A stretch of DNA of 64,000 nucleotides, taken from assembly GCF_041956535.1 (NCBI RefSeq), contig NW_027192199.1, positions 1 to 64,000 on the forward strand. Direction: 5' to 3'. Under the pieces are notes generated by a model that saw nothing but the letters and a program-made list of their open reading frames with translations, did no database searches and had not been told where the DNA came from. Shown here piece after piece: positions 30,277 to 44,022 of the stretch. The first letter of the stretch is position 1. The number at the start of each line of letters is the position of its first letter. Both the position numbers and the translations under genes were made by a program. The DNA comes from Calcarisporiella thermophila CBS 279.70 (Eukaryota; Calcarisporiellomycota).

Positions 30277-30774
30277 TTAAAACATGGTATTGTTATTTGC
30301 CGACTGCTCAGGAACTGGTTGGATCACATCCCAGTGCTCCACAATCTTCCCATCAGCAACCCTAAAGAGGTCGACAATGGCAACTCCTCTATCAGTTTCG
30401 TTATCCTTCATGTGCAGATGAAGCCACACTAAATCATCTTGGGCAGCTTGGTGCTTGAAACTAACGCTAGCATTTGGATTCTGCTGGAAATAGGGTTCGA
30501 AAGCTTCGACAAAGGCACTGGCTCCATCACCGACCAAGGGGTTGTGCTGGGTATATGTTTCACCAATAAATTTTTCGGCCGCAAGTCGGGGCTGGTGCTC
30601 GTTGAATGCCAAGTTGTAAAATTCGAGGACGGTCGCGATATTTCGCTGTTCAACCGAGCGAGAATTGTCTTTCTTGTCATCTTTGAGTGGCCTAGCCTCA
30701 GCAAAGAGAATCAATGGAGCAAGACAAATGACAAAGATAAGGGTGAACTTAAAAAATCCAAGGGACTTGTTCAT
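30277..30774 (-). CDS. Secreted SnoaL/NTF2-like protein
   Basis: A single exon of 165 residues starting at the ATG ending at 30774. Residues 1-28 form a signal peptide (hydrophobic run ending F-A-E-A). The rest fits the SnoaL-like fold: V-L-E-F-Y-N-L-A-F-N, then E-T-Y-T-Q-H-N-P near 75, a central helix, W-L-H-L-H-M, and a D-L-F-R-V-A-D-G-K-I-V-E-H-W-D-V-I-Q strand pair at the end. Relatives are annotated as SnoaL-like aldol-condensation enzymes or stress-linked small proteins; the reaction is usually unproven. The Tyr/His and Asp/Trp motif positions are retained. A TATATATA element lies about 120 bases upstream (30893-30900). Confidence 0.82.
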   Translation of the reverse strand: MNKSLGFFKFTLIFVICLAPLILFAEARPLKDDKKDNSRSVEQRNIATVLEFYNLAFNEHQPRLAAEKFIGETYTQHNPLVGDGASAFVEAFEPYFQQNPNASVSFKHQAAQDDLVWLHLHMKDNETDRGVAIVDLFRVADGKIVEHWDVIQPVPEQSANNNTMF

Positions 30775-32306
30775 TGTGGATGAAATGTATTTAAATGCTT
30801 AGCAGTTGAGCAAAGATGTGTTTGAAATATGAGAGAACTTAGTAGAATAAATGTGAGGATAAGTTGGTTTAAACCATGCATTCATCTCCACCTATATATA
30901 CTTTATCGCTCTGGAATGATCTATTGTCGTCTTCTACGTCGAAAAATTCTGCTATTTGTCATTGAAGCTATGCATTTCTAAGCGACGGAGGGAGAAGGTA
31001 CCATGGGGAAACCACAAAACGTTGTCGTCTGAGAAAAAAATTCCAAATCAAGGGTGTATGGGGAAAAGAATAGTAATATTAGGCTAAGCCCTTATTAATA
31101 ATCGATGGTTAACCAATCAACCCTCTGCCGGTCCGAACTCGCACGTCACACGATTAAGTATGAATTTTTAGGGTAAAAATTCGTCCCGCTTTGGTTTAAT
31201 GTCAAAATTGATAATGAAATGTGTAACTAGGTAATCGAATTTATAGGGTATTTTCAAATGATTGGTACTAGTTAACAGAAGTGTAGCAACATGTAATACA
31301 TGTGATCCGTTTTTCTTTTATCGTATTATTTTCTTCCTTTTTTAGTGTTGTAAACTATAATTTGGTATACTTCATTTTTGTAATAGGAGGTTGAACAGTT
31401 TACATGCATATTGATAAGATAATTGCGTTATTTTAGATACTACACTGAAGAGGGGTATACTGTGTATCTTAAACACAATGGAGACGTATTTGAATAAAAA
31501 ATATATATATGATTTGAAAAAAAAATATGAAGAGCTATAGAGATTGATTTAACCCACCCGACATTTTCGCAGATGCAGGATCACCTCATGTCCTCGTTCA
31601 GTCCTTAGTCTGAGCTCCAGACCTAATTGCAGCAACTACGAACCATATAGCGTGGCATTGGCGGAATGAAAATATCTCATACTCCGATCTGCAGAAAACG
31701 CTGAAAGCATGAATAATATTCGTAGTAGTGATCAATCAAAGCACTTTGCCATACGACGACTCAAACTTGATACTGATTAAAAATCAAGTAGAAATTTGCA
31801 ACTATTTTCCATATCTAAATGGATCATTTTATGAATACCATTTTTCTCAAAGGGATTATAGTATTTTTTTTATGATAATAAGTAGTACTAGAAAATTCTC
31901 CAAACTAGAAAGAAATATATTTATTATTGCTAAACTTTTTGAATGGATTTCATACATTGGTCGATATCTTAACTTACCCATAGACTCATATGAGAACGGT
32001 TAGCTGGTAATTCAACTTTCAGAAATGATATTAACTTTACAGCCGCGTCCGAATTTGGAGGAATACCCAAGCCACATCTTCTTGGACGCCAAATGTTTCA
32101 TCATCTCCCTATAAAATTAGAGTGGAAGAGTTATTATAAAAAAACTGCAGAGCCTACACTTTTTTTAGGGATGTGTGCATTCCATGTTTAACAAACAAAA
32201 GTTGGCGCTCTGGGAAGTTGAAGTTATAAAAGGTGCATTTCTACATATTTCAATATCTTACAATATAGCTACTATTTTGATCATTCATTATTTTCTCTTT
32301 TACTAC
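30775..32306. other. AT-rich spacer
   Basis: No supported gene. It includes the TATA-like sequence of the SnoaL-like gene and uncharacterised AT-rich DNA with short frames only. Confidence 0.4.
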
Positions 32307-32657
32307 CTAATACTTTGTGTGCCCTCCCTTAGCGAAGCACACAGCGCGTATCCTCTCCGGCACGCTTGCGTAGAGTTTGCCGATGTATTCCTTATCGATG
32401 CTTTCCCACTCTGTTTCAATTCTTTCCCATAACTCATCTTTGTTCTTGGGCATTCTGCGATAATTGGCAAGTCTTCGCTTTAATTCACTCCACATGTGCT
32501 CCATGATATTGAGATAGGGAGACTGCGAAGGCCACTCTAGTACCTGTAACTTGTTGTCTTGAAGCCAGGCTTTAGTGATATTAGCTGTATGCTTGGGGTC
32601 ATTATTAAGTTGGAATATCACTTCCGACTTGTCGACCCCAGAATACATAAATATCAA
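32307..32657 (-). pseudogene. Tc1 transposase C-terminal fragment
   Basis: About 115 codons match the end of a Tc1 transposase. The block is N-N-D-P-K-H-T-A-N (the second catalytic Asp is shifted to N in the usual Q-x-D-N position), then Q-S-P-Y-L-N-I-M-E-H-M-W and a K-G-G-H-T-K-Y C-terminus with the stop at 32307. The N-terminal DNA-binding half and the first catalytic Asp are absent. No inverted repeats were recognised. It differs from the other two Tc1 copies in the window, so it is a third lineage. Confidence 0.85.
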
Positions 32658-32792
32658 GCTTATTTCATAAAAAGCGCCTAACCGATTAATAAATATAGTT
32701 TTTCACTTTTTTTTCTTCATAGTCGTAATAAAATCATCATTTCCTACCCTTTTCAGATGACCCCGGTAATTGGAGTCGATATGGTTACCACC

Positions 32793-32999
32793 TCACGCAT
32801 TTTCCTGGATTTCTCTCAATAGCAGATGGGATGGAACATTCACGCTTTCTTCAGCTGATTGTAGGTCACAAGATCCCCGTCTTATACATCTATTCGGTAC
32901 TTCAGGATCCCACTCAATACAGTAACCCGGTGGCATAGCAAGTGCCATAAGGGAAGAAACAGTAAAAATTGCTAGACAGATTATAAGTTGAAATTTCAT
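32793..32999 (-). CDS. Small secreted Cys-containing peptide
   Basis: A 68-residue frame with a clear signal peptide (M-K-F-Q-L-I-I-C-L-A-I-F, ending near A-L-A-M). The mature part has three cysteines (C-I-E-W, R-C-I-R and S-C-D-L) within a short basic/acidic segment and a Leu/Glu-rich end. I recognise no family. Size, export signal and cysteines resemble small secreted proteins of fungi. The gene could have further exons. It lies between a Tc1 fragment and AT-rich DNA, so expression is uncertain. Confidence 0.5.
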   Translation of the reverse strand: MKFQLIICLAIFTVSSLMALAMPPGYCIEWDPEVPNRCIRRGSCDLQSAEESVNVPSHLLLREIQENA

Positions 33000-34583
33000 T
33001 TTTCAATACAGGTAGCAGAACTTCAAGAGTATGCTGTTTAATAGGGACTATAAATGAAAGTATTTCAATGAGATCTATTCGACTTTTGGGCTTTTATATG
33101 TTTATTTCGGGAGGATATATGATTGTGTCGCTCTGACGCAGTTTCCTTGTTAAATTAATGTGTAAAATTTGAATTAACTTAAAATCTTAGACGAAAATAT
33201 CAGAATTCCAACTTAATTTTATGCTTTCAGTTTAAAGTCTATTACTGAAATCATTAAACTGGGAATATCAATATTTAGTAACAAGGTACCCCTTATTCAT
33301 ATTGTATATATTAATTAATCGCTGGTTAAGCTACATTAAAATCAGTGAATCTTCGAGACTTATAATAAAACATATAGTAATACATTTTTTTTGCAGATAT
33401 TTGTGCTTTTATCCAAAATATGCTAGGTTAAGAATTAGACTTCCATCCATAGGTCACATGCTCGCTTTTGACTTTTTTTGTAATTGTCATTGTAACAACT
33501 AAACTTTATATTTAAAAGACCAACTTTTCTATAATCAATTTTGCAAAGGATAATCAAAGTGGTAATTTAATTATCATGCTCAAATTATCAACACATATTT
33601 CTACATCTTAAAGAGAATATTAACAAACAAATTTCAGAGAAAAGCATAGATGTATATTTTTATAAATATCGCTTTGACCATATTTAGAGTTTAAATGTTC
33701 TGCTTAAATGAATCCTCAGACCTGGCTGCGTGAATTTTATATTCGGCGATATTTTATTAACTTTGTTGTAGAGAACTTGCTCCTGCACCTCTATTCAATC
33801 GAATGATTGAACAATTTTTTCAAACTTTTTCTGGTTTTTCAATAGAGAGTAAAACAATTCTGATGAAATTTTTTAAGATTAACTTGCCAGAAAATCATCA
33901 GCCTCATAAAATCACTGATTGTCACTCTATTTCTGCTAGTAAGAAGCTGAGCCTGGGAAAACGCATTGATATATACTATGAAAAAAAAAATTAAAAGCTT
34001 AGAATAACCATAGTGAAAATGGATTCCTTATATCAAATTGTACTTAGTTGGATAGGTGCTATATATTGAAAATAAAATGTATATTTAATTAATAATTATT
34101 GTAATATGTTAATTACAGGCACATTTGAAATATAAAATAACCTATATATCTCAAAATTATTACTGTAGCGGTTGTTTTTGGGGTTAATATCTTTAGCAAT
34201 TTGATGGTTGTATGTCTTGAACAGCCCGTCTTCTTTAAATACATCTTACTCTATTTTCCTTACATCTGATATTATTTTCATTTCAGGTTCTTGTTCAATA
34301 TTTGCAGGCACATACGATTCTCTTGCTTTGTCGCTACCCGTTATCTCTTCGAAATTATACTTCTTTTTTCAGTATAAATTTATTAATATAAATGAACCTC
34401 TCAATACGCCAATTTTGACTTCAAAAAAACTTTGTGCCCTTTTGGCTTTTCAATTTTGTTCCTATATATTTTATGTCTAATTTTTATTTATGTTAATCTA
34501 GAAAATAGCTACAATATATTACAAATAAGATATATTTTTTTAAGCAATATTATATTACATAGATAATGAGTTGAAATATTTAA
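33000..34583. other. Long AT-rich spacer
   Basis: Very AT-rich DNA of 1.6 kb with short frames lacking domains (for example 33803-33994 and 34208-34480). Nothing else seen. Confidence 0.45.
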
Positions 34584-35850
34584 TTATTGAACGTTAGCAG
34601 CAACATTCAGGGGCTTGTTTGATGTGACATTATTATTGAATTGATCTATGAATCTAAACAGGCGATTTTCTTCCGCCCGAACCTTGCCTATATCTCCTCC
34701 CATCATCTTTATCCAAGAGTCAGGTACTCGCTTAGGTGTTGGGAGAATCGAAGAGGATGGTTTAGGCGGTTTAGTCGGCTTGAGGTTATCCCCTGACTCA
34801 TCCTCGTCAATGCTGCTGGATGACATGATAACTTCAGGATAATCGCTATAAACGTAGCACATACTATCACTTGTAGTAGACATAACAGATGCGACTTGAA
34901 CATTAAATGGCTGAAGGTAATCGGAGATGGATACACGACTTCCATCTTTATTGGTTCCTCCATATTGGTATACAAAGAGCGGGTCTCGTTTCTGCCAATC
35001 AGCCCATATTTTATCGATAAAAGCATGATGCATGTAAAATATAGGACTAGAGAAAATGTATTTAGACAAATATAATCGAATTAAATAATTAAAAGATCCA
35101 CACTTACTCGTTTGGGCTTGCCATTGTACCTAAATCGCCCCCAACTCCAATGTGAATGCCTGCATGAGGATTGCCCTCAATTGCCTGATGAAAATCTTGA
35201 TATCGGTTATTGCTGTAGATGATGTGTTGAATAGTCACCGGATCTACAACATATCCCTTGAGATTTGCCAGATTCCTTTGGAGGCAATGGGGAGAGACCG
35301 AGTTGTAGTCTTTATAGGTGACTTGCCAGTTAGCGAATGGACCAGTGCTGACACAGCTGCCGCTACCACCACACCAGTCATCAGAGAACACTGGACTTGA
35401 AACTGGATTAAGATGATCTGTTGTCCAATTCTGTGATTTTGGATAAGTTACTTTCTATTTTGCTACTTAAGCATATAAACCAAGACTTACCCAATATGGA
35501 AAAACAACATTTGGGTTAATGCTCTGCAATGCCTTTTCGTATTCGCGGAGGAAGGCTCGATGCCATGGGAGAAACTGAGGTTGGTAATGAGTATAATCTC
35601 GGGCCTCCTGATGCCATCTAGTTAACAAGTCATATCGACTTGGTCGGACTCCTTGATTTAGCTGCTTTACTGCATCGATAAAGTCGATGCGCTCTTGATT
35701 TGTAAATTGACGGATCTCCTTACGTACGGATGGGGTGGTACAATACGCATTAGCAAAAGGGATAGAGAGAGAGACATAAATTAATGATAAGATACTAGAG
35801 AAGGTGTATAGGATAAAAATTCTATGAAAAATGAAAATATTGGTTTTCAT
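34584..35850 (-). CDS. Secreted tyrosinase
   Basis: Three exons join in frame: 35850-35491, 35430-35108 and 35046-34584, giving 381 residues. A signal peptide covers about 1-35. The type-3 copper centre is complete. CuA has His80, His88 and His97 (Q-F-L-P-W-H-R-A-F); CuB has His209 and His213 (H-A-G-I-H) and His235 (D-P-I-F-Y-M-H-H-A-F-I-D-K-I-W). Both joins fall in conserved motifs (F-P-Y-W with N-W-T-T-D, and S-P-N with D-P-I-F), supporting the introns. Tyrosinases hydroxylate monophenols and oxidise diphenols to quinones in melanin-type pathways. The C-terminus has a Ser/Pro/Lys-rich stretch. A TATA-like element lies near 35946-35955, about 100 bases upstream. Confidence 0.93.
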
Positions 35851-37114
35851 ATTAATTGTATCCGGATGGTTAAATATAATAAGTTATTAGTGTGAGAGTT
35901 ATATTCAATCTAGTGTTTACCGGAAAACGGTGTATTATGTGTTCCTATTTATATATTCGTCCATTAAACTTATGTGGCAAATGAAACGGGACTGATCAGG
36001 CACGAGTACTTAATTGCCTGAGTATTTTCGTGGGAAGCCATGTACCGAGTAATCCGGCGAATTAAAACCATACCAAGGTCAGAGTTTGATTGGTTTCCAG
36101 GTGTTGGTGTGTAAAATATTTAGAACGCGGATTTGCCAACCTTCCCATTGATAATAAACAAAAACCTGTAACGATTAAGTCTTAATATATGTAAGCGGTT
36201 GTAGGCAAAACTTAACCTAAAACTAATGCGAGTAAATATATTCAGTTATATTTAATCTCTTCGCCAAGAGACTCCGTTGCTTAAGTATATGATTCGTAAA
36301 GAACATATGCCCAATAAACTGTTCAAGATACACCAAATTGTGGTTGACATTTAAATAATATAGAGTATTTTATATATAGACGCGCTATAATGTAAGTATG
36401 AAAATTGTCTGGTAATAATCAACGAGGGTCAGCGATAATTCCATGTAAAAAATAATATAAGGTAGACGAGTGTCGTCATTATACTCAAATTTGCCGAAAA
36501 AGTGTATTAAATTCTGACTTTTGAAGAAGGTTTATATATCATTACATATATTTACTTAATCAAAATATATACAAAACACATTTGCCCCAGAAAATAAAGA
36601 GATCCAAGATAATATTCTCTCGATCAATGATCAAAATTCGCTACAATTAATGATTTATAAACCAGGAGTCGTTTCTAAGATTGGACATTGTCGATTACGG
36701 CTGTGTCCTATTTATAGGAACTGCTATCGTAATTTTCACAGTGGTAGGGTCAATCGCAGAAATAGCGAAAGCTTTATTTAATACACGTTTGCACTTCCAA
36801 AAGGAATATGAAATTAAGCCTTTGCAACTAGTGACGACCGAGTGGGAGACAGTTTGAATTCTATTTTCAATTATTATTAATTTTTTCCTTTCACTTCGAT
36901 ACTCGCAATTTATTTAATACTAGGCCAGAAAGTTGTAGTTCATTTTGCCAAATAGTATGGTTAATTTTGTTTTCATGTTGTTTGCTTCTACTCTTTTCCT
37001 CCAATAGAATGAGAGTATATATTTAATAATGACTGCTATCTTCGATTCTCAGTTCAAATAGTGGATTACAATTGTAAATATAATACCCATCGATCCTTCC
37101 ATGCTAAAATAGAC
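35851..37114. other. Divergent promoter region, tyrosinase and helicase genes
   Basis: AT-rich spacer of 1.26 kb between two divergently transcribed genes. Apart from the TATA-like sequence near 35950 nothing distinct is seen. Confidence 0.5.
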
Positions 37115-39880
<2,766 letters not shown>

Positions 39881-40037
39881 ATTCTTTGTAGATAAACCCA
39901 TATATTTATTCATTTATTAAAAAAAATTATTCTTTCTTAAAATCGAATTATGCCAATAATGTGTCTAATTTTGTTTTATTAATTATTTAATATTGAAAAA
40001 AATTTACAGGTAGGAGGAATAAAACTGTACACACATC

Positions 40038-41718
40038 TCATGATTGATTTTGTTGGGTTCTCCGTCTTCGCAAAAATTCCTCAACCAGGCCTTGATACAT
40101 GTGGTTATGAAGATCTTTAACACGCAATAGTTGTGATTGTAGTTGCGAGACTTGTGACCTCAGAGCAGCAGTTGATGATGAATTCTAATTGAAATAATAA
40201 GATTATGATTATATCGTTAAGAGTCTCAACTCACACATACCTTCAGCTGAGACAGCGCTTGTGCAGCTTCCCTTACTTGGTTTATATCTTTCGAATTTTC
40301 AAATTCTTCTACACTAATAGCGTTATCTCCCACGAATAACCATGGGCTATCATCAGTTTCTAAATTTGACCTAATCTTTTTGAATGGATTGATGGTCATC
40401 GATTGGTATTTGGTTGACTGTGAAGCCCCAGACAAATGGGAAATTAGCTCCGGTGGTTTTAAGAGCATATGGAGACTAGATATAGGGCCCTTATGTTGGT
40501 TAAAAGTACGCAGCACTTGACGGCTTGCAATGTCCCATACACAAACTACCCCGTCATTTGCGCCGGATACTAGCAAATTTCCATCTATTGAGAGAGCCAT
40601 TGTTGTAATTGGTGCCGAGTGTCCGCGGAAAATTTGTCTTGAATTCAAAACCTCCTTTCCATTAATATTCTCACTCGTATCCAATATCTCTTCAACACTA
40701 ATAACGTCACCGCCACCACCCACAGTTTCCAACTCATATCCACGCTGTAAGCGCTTTCGGAAAAGGTCTACAGAGTAGATAACATCGCCCGCAGCAGCAA
40801 AAAACTGATTCTCTGCAAGCACAAATGCGAGAGCTGATACAGCATGTGGAAACAGAAAAGTGGTAAGAAGCGCGCCAGTTCCTAGATCCCATAGCTAAAA
40901 TGCATTATGAATATGATTATAGATCTCATTTCCAAATATATAAAAACGTACTTTGCAAGTGTGATCCAGAGACGAGGTTAGCACACGTGCACAGCGAAAT
41001 TTACCCACTCCACAAACAATATCAGTTATGGGTAATGTGTGGTCTGACCACGCATAGTAAGGTGCTGGTGTGATATCTATATTTGCATCGTCTATCAAGC
41101 TGCTTAATAAATATACAGCGACAACAGCATCCTCGCTTCCAGACAAAAGTGCACTATCATCTTGTGTGAAACGTAGAGCTGTCACTTTTTTGTAGTGAGC
41201 ATCAACAACTCGAATAAGCCGCCCAGTTGCAATCTTAATAAAAAAATAAAACAAATAACATACATAAATACCTATCTGAAAAATGAATATAAGGAAATAT
41301 AAACTTATTTCGTACGTACTTCCCAAAGGTATATTTTGCCATCCTCTGTGCCTCCAGCGAAATAAACGCCACGCGCTGACGTAGCTATAGATACAAGCCT
41401 TTGAGGGAGTACCATTTTCATTTGAACTTGATCCTATTAATATTTAATAAATTTATTAGTCACGAAAATATCAAGTGTGTGTATATTAAATTATTGTACT
41501 TTATGCCATGCATAAACGTTTAGCACTGCCCGATCTATTTGAGCAGCCATCATCAGCCCATATCGACCTCCCGAAGCACCAGGTAATGAAGCAAGAGCTA
41601 AGCAATTAGGAGCGCATAAGTTCTGTTTGTAGGAAAAATGCGTAGTGGCAGAGCGAGGGTCCCACAAAAACGTAGTAGAATCGGTAGATGATGCCGAGAC
41701 AATGACTTCGCTTAACAT
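40038..41718 (-). CDS. IPI3: IPI3/WDR18-like WD40 protein (Rix1 complex)
   Basis: Five exons join in frame: 41718-41500, 41433-41320, 41233-40952, 40894-40241 and 40184-40038, giving 471 residues. The N-terminal M-L-S-E-V-I-V-S-A-S is followed by WD40 blades (A-G-G-T-E-D-G-K-I-Y-L-W-E, L-L-S-G-S-E-D-A-V-V, D-H-T-C-K-L-W-D and G-A-N-D-G-V-V-C-V-W-D). A C-terminal coiled coil (R-S-Q-V-S-Q-L-Q-S-Q-L) carries the family's L-R-V-K-D-L-H-N-H-M-Y-Q-G end. Ipi3 works with Rix1 and Ipi1 in 60S ribosome maturation and ITS2 processing. The gene is convergent with the DHR2-like helicase (157 bases apart) and divergent from mL43 across a 186-base promoter. Confidence 0.88.
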
Positions 41719-41904
41719 TATATTTAACAAATAAAGTATCTAGCACAACTAACCGTCGTAAAATCCTTAAAATTGTTTACGAGGTGTTGACTGCTAAATT
41801 TGACTGCTAAATTTGACTGCTAAATTTGACTTCACCATAATGCTGCGCCAAATTGATACTATTCATAAGGTAAACAGCTATTTTTGAGATCAGAATCAGA
41901 GAAA
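41719..41904. promoter_or_regulatory. Compact bidirectional promoter with 13-bp tandem repeats
   Basis: The 186 bases between the IPI3 and mL43 start codons contain three perfect tandem copies of TTGACTGCTAAAT (41787-41825) followed by a partial TTGAC. The repeats lie roughly midway between the two genes. They could be binding sites shared by two translation-related genes or a chance microduplication. Confidence 0.5.
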
Positions 41905-42452
41905 ATGACACTTGCGAAGTCAATTATCCCTCAAGCAAAGAATGGAGCTGGCGCATTTGTTTTACAATGTCGCAAAATGGTTTTTCATTATTGTGAAAGG
42001 AGTGGAAGTAGTCGGGGGATGATGTATGTACATTGGAATGAGATAATTATGTTTAGAAAAATGACTAAATTTCGAATATTTATTGATGCAATTTTAATAG
42101 TGATTACTTGAAGCAAAACCTCATCCAATTTGCTCGCGAGAATCCACAAATTGAAATTATGGTGCATCCACGACCTTCTCATCATCCCGTTATCCGAGGA
42201 TTATACTGTAAAATTCAATTATTACTGATTATCCGTTCCATCGTTAATCTAATTATTTGATAAATAGTGAATGGTCGGGATAAAGTCATTTGTGTCCGCA
42301 ACATGTCTCCCTCAGAAATTGGCGAGAAAGTTCGACTCCTCCGAGACTCTAGTGGAGCAAAGATCAAGCCTATGAAAAAACCCGTTATATCGACTTCAGA
42401 AAGTGTGCGTGGGATTTGGTCACCATTTCATAGCAAAGCTCATGAGATCTAG
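41905..42452 (+). CDS. MRPL43: Mitochondrial large ribosomal subunit protein mL43
   Basis: Three exons join in frame: 41905-42023, 42101-42207 and 42268-42452, giving 136 residues. The start lies just before a G-A-G-A-F-V-L-Q-C-R-K segment. Then come S-G-S-S-R-G, F-A-R-E-N-P-Q-I-E-I and V-H-P-R-P-S-H-H-P-V-I-R-G-L-Y, with L-N-G-R-D-K made by the second splice. This is the thioredoxin-like L51/S25/CI-B8 domain of mL43 (yeast Mrpl51). The protein is nuclear-encoded and acts in the mitochondrial ribosome. The length fits the family. It shares its promoter region with IPI3. Confidence 0.92.
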
Positions 42453-42688
42453 TTCTTTAAATATTTTGTTAGAATTTTCCTGAATTAGTTGTATCATACT
42501 AGCGAGCCTCTCTGCTCAGTCTACTTGAAAAAATTGCTCTAATTAGATCATATATTTCTTTTCAGTTCAATTGATATATAAATTTCACATACCTTTTGCA
42601 CATGTGAAGTGACTGCCTTTTCTTTCTGCTATTAATTTTAATTCTTAACGCGAAGGCAATTAACTTCATAATAATATGCTCATGAAAA
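42453..42688. promoter_or_regulatory. Intergenic, MED6 upstream
   Basis: 236 AT-rich bases between mL43 and MED6, transcribed in tandem. No distinct site seen. Confidence 0.4.
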
Positions 42689-43842
42689 ATGGCAGCTATC
42701 AACGATGATCTTACAGATATTGAACATCGCTCACCCGAAATGTATGAGGTATGTATGACTATTGTAGCTCTCATACTTATAGGTCCAATAAATAATTTTG
42801 GGCTTTGCTAGTTCTTTGGTCGGCGATTTAACCGTCAGACTGTGATGGATTATTTTGCTCATTCACCCTTCTGGGATAATCAAAGTAACAATGCAACCCT
42901 TCGAATGCAAACGCAGTTTAATGATCTACAGGAGACTGAGGCCGCGCTAAAGTAACTAACGAATATATTTTGTCCCTCATTCATTCCTAAATTAAATATT
43001 CAATCTTTTTATTTGAGAAATATGACTGGTGTAGAATTTGTCGTTGCATATGAACGGCCTCCTGTTTTCATAATTCGCAAACAGCGTCGATATGGTCCTG
43101 CGGAACACGAAGTATCTGCTCCATTAGCCACATATTATGTCTTAGGAGCGAACATATACCAATCCCCTGATTTATATACTATACTGGCTAATAGAATGGT
43201 GAAAATATTTAAAGGCTACTAGTGAGATAAGAATACTAATAGTGGCATGCTTTGTGGAAATTTAGTTGACAAGTCTATTCCATATTGACAAAGCGTTTCG
43301 CGAATCCCAACAACTGGCCGAATTTCACCCTGCTTCTGGTTATTCTTGGAGGACTTCATTCGAAGGTGAAACTTCCAAGCCTAAAGGTATGGAGAGTGCC
43401 CACCCTCTAATATATTCATTTTGTGGACATACTTAATACATAATATAATTCTCTAGATTCGGCGAGTAAAGCCCGTCAACTTGAAACTCAAGAGTTTCGT
43501 GCCTCAGTCGATCGTGCAATCCAAAATTCGCTGCTGAAACTTCAACAAAACCAACAGCGCTTGCTCTCTGATAGTTCTGGTGTTTTAACAAATCCCAACA
43601 CAGGGGCTAAACCATCGGGAAAGCTTAGTGAATCCACAGTATGTTATTTTTACGCTCATTTGTAATTATACCAACGTGAATTAATTCCTCTAATACACAA
43701 ATAGTTAGGTGTGTCAAACGGCCAGACACTTACTGGAGCAACACGGTCGATGACAGATGACTCAATCATCAAGCGGAGAAAAAAATCGGATGGTGGAGCG
43801 ACTTCAATTAAGAAAAAAAAGAAGTCCAAAACTGAGGTCTGA
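42689..43842 (+). CDS. MED6: Mediator subunit 6
   Basis: Six exons join in frame: 42689-42748, 42812-42951, 43018-43198, 43266-43386, 43457-43638 and 43705-43842, giving 273 residues. Hallmarks are V-M-D-Y-F-A-H-S-P-F-W-D, the Q-T-Q-F and G-V-E-F segments, and P-P-V-F-I-I-R-K-Q-R-R. A-T-Y-Y-V-L-G-A-N-I-Y-Q-S-P follows and the L-F-H-I-D-K-A block sits before the end of the core. The C-terminus is a lysine-rich tail (K-K-K-K-K-S-K). Med6 is a head-module subunit of Mediator, needed for activated RNA polymerase II transcription. The gene converges with the DUF1765 gene, with 180 bases between stops. Confidence 0.93.
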
Positions 43843-44022
43843 AACTCTATTGTAGATATATAACTTGCTATTTTCAAGTTTTAATACAAAATTTATTATT
43901 AAAATGAACCTAATTATGTTTGTATCAACCGTAAACATAATCAAACAGAAAGTTTCGAAAAGCGCATAATTATACATTATATCTTTTTAGTCTATTGTTT
44001 TCTGCTCAATCAAAGTCTGAAT

